From Metridium senile (Eukaryota; Cnidaria; Anthozoa; Actiniaria; Metridiidae): 64,000 bases of DNA. The first letter of the stretch is position 1; each line of letters starts with the position of its first letter. Position numbers and translations under genes: made by a program. Below the pieces are notes generated by a model that was not told the DNA's origin, made no database searches, and saw only the letters and a program-made list of their open reading frames with translations. Location of the stretch: contig OX459101.1 in NCBI GenBank assembly GCA_949775045.1, positions 14,444,942 through 14,508,941 on the forward strand, written 5' to 3'. Of this stretch, positions 55,617 to 64,000 are shown in pieces.

Positions 55617-56035
55617 AATAATAATAATAATAATTTGCTCATAAAGTGCTAATTTAAGTCTGTTCTAAGCATTGAAAAATAACATAAAAATACAAAATTA
55701 TAATTTATAAGCTAATTTGAACAAGTACTTTTTCAGTTTTGAATTAAAAATCAATAAATTTGAAAGGTCTGTAATAGAAGTAGGTAAGGAGATCCAGAGT
55801 GAAGGAGCTGCAACTGTGAAGGAACGCTGACAACAGAACTTGAGATTGTAGGATCGGATTTATAGGTTAAAAGCAAGTGTCAGGGTGATCGGAGATTTCT
55901 GGTAGGTAGATGACAAGTGATGAGTTCCTGAATATAGGCAGGTGTGAGTTCGCAGTTAGTGAGTAAAAATATCACATAATAATTGATGACGACCAGTATT
56001 TGAAACCAAGGGTAATGCAAACGAGGATGAGTAGA
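55617..56035 (-). pseudogene. LINE reverse-transcriptase C-terminal fragment
   Basis: On the minus strand pieces read TPAYIQELITCHLPTRNLRS and QRSFTVAAPSLWISLPTS then LKKYLFKLAYKL, the C-terminal end of an L2/CR1-like RT, in two frames. The (ATT)n tail is at 55617-55634. The tail position shows minus-strand orientation. Confidence 0.7.
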
Positions 56036-56192
56036 AGTTGATAATATTTCCAAGATAGATTTGATTGAGAAGATGTCCATTAAAGCTGTTTTCAGAGAAT
56101 GCCATGAAGGTGCTTACACCACTAGTCCAATTAACAACACCAACAAATGATTTGGATGAATAGCCACAAAGGTATTGCCCATCAGAAGACCT
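56036..56192 (+). pseudogene. Inverted, decayed copy of exon 1 of the neighbouring minus-strand gene
   Basis: On the plus strand ATTAAAGCTGTTTTC, then AGAGAATGCCATGAAGGTGC, CCACTAGTCCAA and ATTTGGATGAATAGCCACAA match the 3' half of exon 1 (57509-57251, minus), including the donor-like AGGTATTG. An in-frame TAG replaces a Gln codon and one base is missing. It is an inverted duplication within the element. Confidence 0.65.
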
Positions 56193-56249
56193 TACAAGTA
56201 TTTTGTTAGTCCACAGTTCAGAGAATAGAATCCTAGATCATAACTGCCT

Positions 56250-57509
56250 TCACTGCGGAGACAACTCTCTGAGAGTGCAGTTATGTCTAGGAAACCCATG
56301 TGTATTCCATTCCCCATAAAAAAATTGTAATGTAAGTGTCCCAGTCGAGTGTTTGTAAAAAAACCCAAAGTCTTTGTTTTCCTCAACGAGTAGTTTAAGG
56401 GTATGTCCTGATCTTGCTGCAGTTGTTAGTTTTCGGCTGAAGAATTTCTTAACCTCTCTTGTGCTCAAGGCAGAAAGCATCGAAAGAAACTTTTGCAAAG
56501 AGCAAAGAGAGGTAAAAGAAATTACTTCAGCCTTCTTGTTTGAGGACACATAGCAATTGGGTTCATTGAAGTCTTTGTCGGCTATAGCATTCCTTATGAC
56601 ATGTTTGAGAACAGCAAACATATCATAAGGAATGCAGCGTTGAATTTCAGCATAGTAGGGTCTTCTGATGGACACTCTCCCTGCCAATCTCTTGTCAACC
56701 ATGCTTAACCACAGTCTTGACTCTCTAAGCAGCAATGATCCAGCATTGATGTTCATGGTTGACAACAGTTTGGCAGCTGTAAAAGAAAAGTAAAGAAAAA
56801 CATTATCAAATGCATAGTATATATTAAAATATAGCAATATCTTCATGTTGTATTTTAATTAAACGGTTTTTCTTCTTGATCTGAGACAATTGATTAAGTA
56901 TCCTTTTCATAAAATAGTAATGTGCATTAACTACTGAATGGAAAATACTACTGATATCATAATAACATGTACTTTTCCTAATAAATCTTGGATGTTAGAA
57001 TGGGTGAAAATATATTTAAGCGTTATCAAAACTATTATATTTCGTTTCGGTAAACCGTTCCCTCATCATAACAAACTCCAAGAACATTTAAACAATTAAT
57101 AAAAACAAAGAAATAATATTATCGCTTTCAACATTAAGATCTGCCTTTGTAATTGCAGCTGTAAGCTGATAACAAACTTGTAACTTCGACCTCTCTGTAT
57201 CAGAGTTTAGAGTTATATATTGGAAGAAAATTAAAAGAAAATAACAATACCTTTCAACCTTTGTGGCTGTTCATCCAAATAATTTGCAGATGATTTCGCC
57301 GCTTGGACTAGTGGCAAAAGTACATCCACAGCATTCTCCTTGAAAACAGCTTTATTGAAATGATCTCCTCCGTCAAAACTATCAAGGATATCATACAGCT
57401 TCTCTTTATCCTCGTTCACATCAAAATCGGTCTCTGAATACTGATCGTCATCACTTTCTTGGCACAAAACAAGAGCCCTCGCTTCGTTGACATTAAAACG
57501 AGCGGCCAT
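56250..57509 (-). CDS. Unrecognised mobile-element protein, two exons
   Basis: Exons 57509-57251 and 56776-56250 (minus strand) join through GTATTG and TTTTACAG in phase 1 to give 261 residues. The start ATG (MAARFNVNEARALVLCQESD) is the first in frame. The N-terminal third is acidic (DDDQYSETDFDVNEDKEK). The second exon holds YYAEIQRCIPYDMFAVLKHV and LKLLVEENKDFGFFYKHSTG, ending CTLRELSPQ. No family is recognised. It converges on the coiled-coil gene, and the start lies 70 bases inside an inverted end block, so the two probably share one element. An isolated, inverted copy of exon 1 lies just downstream. Confidence 0.6.
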
Positions 57510-57775
57510 CTTGAAATGTACTCTCACGCGCAAAACCGCTGAACACAAAGAATGTCATAATGAGCGATATCGAGGCCATTTATGCCAAGCGTGTTTCGAC
57601 AGCGTTTTTTCGAGTATTTTGTGTATTTACGACATCTATTCGACAGCGTTTTAACGCGTAAATAATGGATATACGTTCCGATACGTAGACGTTTTTAGGC
57701 GTAATATATCATATTTACGACATATATACCCCAGACGTAAAGATATAAAAATATACGTCACTGTAACATGCTGTG

Positions 57776-59190
57776 ACTATCTACACAGTGATGAAGACCC
57801 CAAAGTATGTGCACTCACCTACAGCAGTGTGGCTTTGGCATTAGTCCGGCAGATTTGGCACGGAGGTATGCATCGAGGTATATAGTAATTTTTACGTTGT
57901 ATTTAGTTTTCCTTATTCAAATAAACATATATCCAGCAACTGACAAGATTGCTGTCTTGGGGAACTCGATTTATAAGGATTTTTAGATTTGATTTGGTAT
58001 GAAATCATATTTTTCTACGCAATGAAATCAACTATTATAAAAAAATTTCTTTCATCACTAAATTGTCATAGGCTTCATCGATAATGATTTTGTACATTGA
58101 ACCACAAAAAAAAATTCAGCTGATTGTGTGATGTGTTTTTATTTTCTCCCGACTCAACTTTTTGCACCACAGGTATCCCAAGATCATTTTTTTCCTTCTC
58201 CCACAAAGAAACGCTTGTTACGCAGTCTATACTCAAGCTATTCCATTAGCACTTCATATTTTTCTGGAATGCCTCGATTGTTGGTGGCTAAAGGCACAAT
58301 CTTGTACTAGTTGTTGCTGCTGGCTTTTATTCTTGACTCTGTCATTTATTTTGTTGGAAAATATCACAAACAAATTTGTTTTTCTTTCTCGCAATAGGAA
58401 CGTCTCGCCTCAGGCTAACAACACTACAGACATATGGGCTAGATTTATTATGGTGAGAACTGACTGATATTCAGCTCAGCTCTTTATGGCTTGAGTACAT
58501 TAGTGCACTTTAAAATAGCAAGAAAAAGAAAAAAATTGGTCGTTACAGTTTATTTTCCGTTTCCCTTTCCCTTGCAGACCGCTTGAAATGCTTGTTTCAG
58601 GCAGGATGCACTTCCCTCAAAAGAAATGCTTGCAACTCTAGGCTAGTCCGCTATCTATGATACATCTGGGCTATCAAGGCAAGAATCGCAACTACGTTTC
58701 CCCTTACATCTACTTATCCCTTCTGACACGAATTTTACACGGTTGTAGTATATTCCAATTCGATATAGCAAACAGTACGGTTGCTGTTGTTTTAAACAGC
58801 GTATAAAAGTTGGAATTACTTCGACTGAAAATTTGTCAAAAACTAAGAAGTGCCTATTGGCCTGTATATAAACATGCAACGCAGTTGGTTTTCATTTACG
58901 ATACGCAGGCATTATTTTTGTGAGGTATAAAAGTTAAACCGTCTATAAGAGGAGCTGAGTAATAATTTGTTTGGAAACATGCTATCTACCTTATAATAAA
59001 CTTTTATCATAGATTTTTCTGCAGAGAAATGGAACGACTTCCGGTTTCAGCCTCGTTTCCATGCTTATAGTTTGTATGGGACTAACAAAAAGTCGCAATA
59101 TATCAAATTCCCCAAGCCTGTTGAAGTGACAGTTGATGATTCAGCGTTCTATGATACCTAGACAATATTTAAGTGCAATAAAAAATACTA
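57776..59190. other. No gene recognised
   Basis: It holds two copies of a GAAACGCTTGYWACGCAGKC-type motif (about 58205-58225 and 58622-58645; a third at about 32525-32550). No convincing exon was seen. Confidence 0.35.
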
Positions 59191-59199
59191 TACACAGAT

Positions 59200-60669
59200 T
59201 TGCAAGGTTCGGGCAAAAAAACGATTTTATCTGCCGGACTACATCAGAGATTTCAAATTCTTCAACTGTTTGAATCATTCAGACAAGAGAAATCACAGTC
59301 GCAAATGTTTGCTTTCTGGAATGAGTATGTGAACATGGTGATGACGCTGCTGAACTTCATCAAGGCAGAACGAACGGGAAACAGGCCCCTTCACCTTCAA
59401 GCAACAACCGCAATGATGCCCTCCTACTGATACGCTCATGACAGACCAAAGTACGCTCGTTGGCTTCCTGTATACTTAGCAGACATGGAACAACTAGAAG
59501 AAAAACATCCTGAAGTACACAATCGATTCATGGATGGAGATCATGCAGTGAGCCGTTCAAACCAACCATTCGCTAAAGTGTGGACTGACATGGGACTTGA
59601 ACAGTCAGTTAATTTAGATTCAAAGTCTAAAGGTGGCATTGTCGGGATAAGTCAAAATCCAGAAGCACTTCAAAGATGGTTTTTGACTGGTCATGAAAGA
59701 GCAGCCATCACAACAGCAGTTAAAGAGATGTGTGGCATTAATGATCCAGACAGGATTGGAAACCACAAAGAATCAGGTTGTAAAAGAGTACAACGTGACG
59801 AAAATGATGTTCGAAAGTTAGTTGGTTGTTTTACCTCAGGTCTCATAAAAGATCCATTTTCTGAAGATAATGATGCTCTTAGTAATGTTGCAACTGGCGT
59901 CGTATTGCCGGCCGAAATAGCTGAAAGGTTATTAGGAAGCAAAAATGATGGTGTAAAGCAGTTAGACAGCTTTATAAAGCACCGTTTGAATTCTAATGAT
60001 GTTAGCTTTTGGGATGCTATACCAAACCTAAAGATAAAGACATTCAGTGCTTTTTGCTAAAGTTCGACAAGTCAACCTTAGAGAAGTGCTCAGTTTTGAG
60101 CTTTCAGCAGTTCCATATTCTCTGGCCTACAAAGATGGCACTCTTCGAAAGACTGTTAAGAGCGCACTTCTTCCAATCTTGGAATCTAGCATCAACGTTG
60201 AGCAACGACCTTTGCATCTTCCCTCAATGTCTACTGTATTCATCATTGATGGCATGGCCCTGATACAGGTGCTAAAATTTGCAGGAGCTGCAACGTTTGG
60301 TGAAATGGCACTGAAGTACTATATAATACAGTTGCAAGTTACTTCCATCAAGAAAACTGCCATGGAGTTGATGTGGTTTTTGACCAGAATTGGGACCTCT
60401 CTATCAAGGCTGGAGAGCGAAAGAAACGTGGCGAGGCAAGCACTTTAGAAGTCATCATACATGGAGAATCCACACCCGTGCCGAAACAATGGCCAACATA
60501 CATTTCCAACACCAAGAATAAAGTAAGCTTCTGCGCTTTTCTAACTGACGCCTGGTGTAAAGCTGGACAACAGGAACTGCCTCATAATAAAGAGCTTGTC
60601 ATTGGCGGAGGAATGAGGAATGGAGATCTACAATCATTGACAAAACATTGTATTGGGGGAGAGGGGTAG
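59200..60669 (+). pseudogene. Frameshifted copy of a large mobile-element protein
   Basis: Pieces in successive frames read FWNEYVNMVMTLLNFIKAER, RPKYARWLPVYLADMEQLEE, QPFAKVWTDMGLEQSVNLDS, GGIVGISQNPEALQRWFLTG, then AVPYSLAYKDGTLRKTVKSA, FGEMALKYY and VVFDQNWDLSIKAGERKK, GESTPVPKQWPTYISNTKNK. At least one stop (TGA near 59428) and frame changes near 60050 and 60325 break it. This protein type is widespread and repetitive in cnidarian-like genomes as I recall, and normally continues into a nuclease-like domain. Here it stops at LVIGGGMRNGD, so the C-terminus is missing. Function unknown. Confidence 0.65.
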
Positions 60670-61239
60670 ACAAACTTATCCTCATAAATGAAAAAAATGA
60701 TAGACCCACAAAAAAGTGTCCGAAATGTGATCGTGCCAACACATTTTGGCAATGATTGTCTGAGGGACATATTGTGGAATTTCATTAAAAATAAACGAGT
60801 AAGAGGTCAGCAGCGTTCCTAATTACAAGCTATGCCTCGAAAGGAAAAGATTGATATGTAATATGTGTATATCCCACCCCTAACGACATGAAAACTAGTG
60901 GAAATGTCATTTTGCCGTAGCAACCCTTATATTTAAGTGCGAAATTATGCCAACGTAACAAGGGGATACACCAAAAAAATATTTTAAAAGGTCTCTTACT
61001 TAATAGAATGAAGTAATTATCAGAAAAGATATCATCACCTTCACAGTTAATCCAATAATAACCACGTTCTCTTTAAACAATGATTTTCTTATCAACTACA
61101 TCTTATGTAAATACCTACGAATGTGAAGTTACTTTTGACGTATATGCTATAATTGACGCGCCTCAAAATTGCTACATTTTGTACGTAATAGCGCAAACGT
61201 CACATATTGCAAAAGATGCACGTCACTGGTTTGGTACAT
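60670..61239. other. Upstream region of the Rep gene
   Basis: No coding was recognised. It holds several ACGT-containing motifs (TGACGTATATGC, ACGTAATAGCGC, GCACGTCACTGG) within 110 bases before the TATA box. Confidence 0.35.
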
Positions 61240-61247
61240 TATAAAAG
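61240..61247 (+). promoter_or_regulatory. TATA box of the Rep gene
   Basis: TATAAAAG lies 104 bases before the Rep start codon, compatible with a TSS near 61270 and a 5' leader of about 80 bases without an intron. Confidence 0.6.
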
Positions 61248-61350
61248 TTGTGCATTTGTAAAATAAATCTCATACTTCAAAGCGTTATACATAAAGAACA
61301 TTATACAACAACTGAGCAGAAAACGTCTATTTGAAGTTCACATTGTGATC

Positions 61351-62694
61351 ATGGCAGAGTCAATGCCGAATCGTTCGCAACGTTTGGTCTATTTAGTTAC
61401 ATACAGTCGAGCAGATCCCGAAAAAGTCCATTCTCGTGAATCGTTTGCAAATATTGTTCGTAATGCATGGGGTACATCAACGACATCGCGTATTGTACAG
61501 TTTATAGTCGCTAAAGAAGAGCATAATCACAACGATACAAACAACGACCTGTCTGACAAAGTATATCACTACCATATGGCTCTAAAGCTCAACAAAAGAA
61601 GTAGATGGCTTCTAGTTCGTGATACATTAGATGCAAGGTTTGGAATTCAAGTCAATTTCAGCAACAATCACAGTAACTATTATAGTGCTTATCGCTACTG
61701 CACAAAAGAAGATACAACACCGTTTTTATCGCCCGACCATCCAAGCTTAGAGGACGAACCGAGAACTACTGCAGCCTCTGCAGCTACAACATCTCGTCGA
61801 GCTGATGGCCAAGGCAGTGGCCCCAAGAAGAAGCAAAAGAAGAAAAGAAAACGAATGCTAAGCGTCTACGAAGTAACCACTATTATTCGAAACAATAATA
61901 TCAAGACTCGGCTCGATCTAATGGCCTATGCAGCAAAACAGGAGAAAGAGGGAAAAAAAGATCTTGCACAATTTATAGCGAATAGAGGGATCAGAGTAGT
62001 AAATGAAGCATTATCTATATCTTCACAACTGCAAGATGCTGAAAAGAAACAAGAACGCTTGAATAAAAGTCGCATAGAACTACTAGTAGAGGAAGGTGAA
62101 AAACACTGTATAGAAGGATGTGAAAAGAAATGGCTAGCGGCCGCACTACAGATACTTCACCGAAATGAAATAAATGTGCATGTCTATGCTAGCGCAATTT
62201 ACTCAGCACTTCACTATGGATGTGCAAAATATCGAAACATATATATATATGGACCGGCAAACTCAGGTAAAACATTCATGATTTCACCTCTGAAAGCTAT
62301 TTACCATGCCTTTGTGAACCTGGCAACTGGTGGTTTTGCGTGGGTGGGTGCAGAGGAGTCAGAAGTAATAATCCTCAATGACTTTAGATGGTCGCCTTCT
62401 ATAATCGCATGGTCCGATTTCTTGCAAATGCTTGAAGGGGATACTATGCACTTAGCCGCACCTAAAAGTTTTGTACAACAAGACATTCTCTTCGACAAGG
62501 ACTCACCCTTTTTCGCGACTGCAGATGCCCCACTCGTTATGATAAAGGGAGGATCAATAGATCGAATTAATACTGATATGATGAGAGTACACTGGCATTA
62601 TTTCGAATTTTGGAGACAAATACCAGAGGTTGAGCAATGTGCAATGAAACCATGCGCACGTTGTTTCTCAGAACTTATTTTAACTAATAAATAA
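61351..62694 (+). CDS. Rep protein: HUH endonuclease plus SF3 helicase, intact single exon
   Basis: The 447-residue protein should nick and join DNA for rolling-circle replication or transposition. The N-terminal domain has YLVTYSRAD (15-22, motif I), the HUH pair H73-x-H75 in VYHYHMALKL, and Y116-C-T-K119 (motif III, catalytic Tyr). A basic linker KKKQKKKRKR (159-168) is a likely nuclear signal. The helicase has Walker A GPANSGKTF (301-309), a Walker B-like VIILNDFRW (339-347) and motif C FFATADAP (387-394). The C-terminus carries CAMKPCARCF, a possible zinc knuckle. This order is that of CRESS-DNA virus and related Reps, but the protein is larger and the context is a repeat-rich chromosome. 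The start is the first ATG, in good context (ATCATGGC). There is no intron or stop, so it is recently active or conserved. Virus relic versus Rep-encoding transposon cannot be settled here; I favour a transposon. Confidence 0.9.
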   Translation: MAESMPNRSQRLVYLVTYSRADPEKVHSRESFANIVRNAWGTSTTSRIVQFIVAKEEHNHNDTNNDLSDKVYHYHMALKLNKRSRWLLVRDTLDARFGIQVNFSNNHSNYYSAYRYCTKEDTTPFLSPDHPSLEDEPRTTAASAATTSRRADGQGSGPKKKQKKKRKRMLSVYEVTTIIRNNNIKTRLDLMAYAAKQEKEGKKDLAQFIANRGIRVVNEALSISSQLQDAEKKQERLNKSRIELLVEEGEKHCIEGCEKKWLAAALQILHRNEINVHVYASAIYSALHYGCAKYRNIYIYGPANSGKTFMISPLKAIYHAFVNLATGGFAWVGAEESEVIILNDFRWSPSIIAWSDFLQMLEGDTMHLAAPKSFVQQDILFDKDSPFFATADAPLVMIKGGSIDRINTDMMRVHWHYFEFWRQIPEVEQCAMKPCARCFSELILTNK

Positions 62695-62772
62695 ATGAAC
62701 AAAGAATATGTATGTATGCTAATAAATTTTTGTACATACATTTTTGCTAATAAATTTGTGTACATACATTTT
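62686..62772 (+). terminator. PolyA signals overlapping the Rep stop, with a 28-bp tandem duplication
   Basis: AATAAA occurs at 62686 (within the last two codons) and 62690 (overlapping the stop). Two 28-bp units, TGCTAATAAATTTTTGTACA then TACATTTT, at 62717-62744 and 62745-62772, each bring another AATAAA. Confidence 0.6.
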
Positions 62773-62818
62773 TGTCTGTCTGTCTGTCTGTCTGTCTCTA
62801 TATATTTATATCTATAAT

Positions 62819-62850
<32 letters not shown>

Positions 62851-62960
62851 GTGTAATAAATATAAATATCTTTATATCTATACTACATAGATATATATAT
62901 ATATATCTATACTTATACTATAGATATAAATGTATTTATTATCTCTATACAGAGATAATA
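62773..62960. repeat. TGTC and TA microsatellites
   Basis: Six TGTC units at about 62773-62796 are followed by TA-rich tracts with ATATATATAT runs and short inverted repeats. Confidence 0.9.
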
Positions 62961-63571
62961 CATTAAAGAAAACATTGTTTGTATAGACATGACGTCTGTA
63001 ATGTGTCATTCAACACCATGTGCGCTTGTATATAGTTGTCCGTGAAATAGCAACGGTTCTCCACTGTTAAATAATAGATTACTCCCCAAATTAAACAAAT
63101 ATCCCTCCAATTTTTTCAACAATAGGGTTTGTATATATTCTTTAATTGTCTGACGTTTAGTTTATATTTCAAATTGTAGTATTTAACTCAAAACCAACGG
63201 TACTCCACGTTGAATAGTGCACTTATAAAAAGATGAAGACATGTTCAAAACAATTAATACAAGTTTTGTGTGGAGTACCGTTGATAAAATGGGCATGTTA
63301 GGCTTTTTGAATATAATTTCTGTAGGAAATAGTTAGAATAAACATCAATAAAACATTGATCAAGGTCTAAGCTCTTTTTATTGTTGCACTTAGTGAATCA
63401 TTACGATTTTACAATGGAGTACCGTGTTCTGCACAGAAGACACTGCACACTATATAAATACTGATTACGTGACAACAATGTGATTGTGAAAATATCAATT
63501 TCATAAGACAGTGAAGAGAGTGAAAATGGTCTTTAAAGGCAAAATGGATGTACTAATACAAGGTAGTAAAT
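62961..63571. other. Noncoding stretch with repeated AACGGTACTCCA motif
   Basis: CAACGGTTCTCCACTGTT (about 63050), CAACGGTACTCCACGTTG (63197), GTGGAGTACCGTTGAT (63271) and TGGAGTACCGTG (63414) are four related sites in both orientations. No gene. Confidence 0.5.
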
Positions 63572-64000
63572 CTAATATTTAGTTCTAAATCCCTTGGATT
63601 TAATAATATCTTCAAGTCTTTTGGGAATGCTTTGAATAGTTTTGTCTATGACAGTTGTATCAAACGAATATAAAGTATCAATAACACGTTCTTTAAAAGT
63701 TTCAAAATTCTCTTTAAGAATATTTTGCTCTATAGCATTATTATTTATTTTTCTTTTAACTAAATTAAAAATATTTTCAATCGGATTTAGGTCTGGAGAC
63801 CTTGCAGGAATACACACCATTATAGCCTTTGATTTTTTTAGTGCTTTTTTAGCTAATGAGCTATTTTGACTAGGATCGTTGTCCATAACAAATTTTCTGG
63901 CTTTGGTTTTTGAAAACTTTTTGAAAATGTTTTCAAAATTTCTAGTAATAAAGTCAGCGAAATACTCGCCATCCATTTTGTGGTATTGTTCAATAAAAAT
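63572..64000 (-). CDS. Tc1/mariner transposase, C-terminal part (5' end outside window)
   Basis: The frame is open from the right edge to the TAG at 63572-63574. It encodes KFVMDNDPSQNSSLAKKALK, with the second catalytic Asp in MDNDP, and ARSPDLNPIENIFNLVKRK, with the third acidic residue (E) of the DDE catalytic triad in LNPIEN. It ends RLEDIIKSKGFRTKY. The DNA-binding N-terminus and the first catalytic Asp lie beyond the window. No break is seen in the part present. Confidence 0.9.
   Translation of the reverse strand: MFIEQYHKMDGEYFADFITRNFENIFKKFSKTKARKFVMDNDPSQNSSLAKKALKKSKAIMVCIPARSPDLNPIENIFNLVKRKINNNAIEQNILKENFETFKERVIDTLYSFDTTVIDKTIQSIPKRLEDIIKSKGFRTKY

Larger units (their letters stand above)
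52236..57771. mobile_element. Unclassified DNA transposon with two convergent genes
   Basis: Two oppositely directed two-exon genes of unknown type lie between ends that share inverted blocks. GCATGTTA is at 52236-52243 and 57764-57771 (inverted). CACGCTTGGCATAAA is at 52445-52459 and inverted at 57579-57593, followed on both sides by an ATCGCTCAT motif. CGACATCTATT also occurs near both ends. Homology within the arms is patchy and the exact termini and target duplication were not fixed. Later insertions inside are a MITE, a hairpin and a LINE fragment. Confidence 0.5.

Noticed and set aside
61351..62694. Calling the Rep gene an integrated circovirus or parvovirus
   Set aside because: The motifs are shared by viruses and transposons, no capsid-like frame is near, and the intact cellular-style promoter and polyA signals do not decide it.

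Overview
The window is AT-rich metazoan genomic DNA. Genes carry GT-AG introns, AATAAA signals and TATA boxes. There is a clear RNF19-type E3 ligase, two sigma-class glutathione S-transferase genes, and a very heavy load of small foldback (MITE-like) elements, decayed LINEs and unusual DNA transposons. The transposon protein families and short repeats look like those I associate with cnidarians, perhaps an anthozoan. That assignment is inference and the species is not determined.

Layout. 1-5.3 kb: two sigma-class GST genes tail to tail, the first cut by the window edge, the second complete with five exons. 7-15.7 kb: a complete RNF19-like RBR ubiquitin ligase with four coding exons and introns full of foldback elements. 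15.7-31.4 kb: no host gene seen. This stretch holds a dense series of MITEs (TA, TAA and TTAA target sites), a GAT microsatellite, a LINE fragment flanked by DNA-transposon-like ends, and tandem arrays whose unit carries the palindrome TGACGTCA. 31.4-34.4 kb, minus strand: a two-exon gene for a 140-residue secreted protein with two copies of a roughly 40-residue module and dibasic/amidation sites, a candidate peptide precursor. 34.4-43.9 kb: repeats only, including clusters of nested MITEs.

43.9-51.1 kb is a graveyard of mobile-element coding pieces: a SHOCT-like exon, LINE RT fragments, a Ulp1-type protease, a CaRF-like domain, a Crypton-type tyrosine recombinase, a protein kinase with stops, and a possible cysteine protease. 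52.2-57.8 kb looks like one unclassified transposon with inverted end motifs and two convergent two-exon genes. 59.2-60.7 kb is a frameshifted copy of a large mobile-element protein. 61.3-62.7 kb is an intact single-exon Rep gene (HUH endonuclease plus SF3 helicase) with its own TATA box and a polyA signal overlapping the stop codon. The right edge holds the C-terminal half of a Tc1/mariner transposase on the minus strand.

The cellular genes work separately: glutathione conjugation or prostaglandin-type isomerisation, ubiquitin ligation at membranes, and probable peptide secretion. The most novel material is the Rep element, the two-gene 52-58 kb element and the secreted repeat protein. All calls were made by eye, without database searches.
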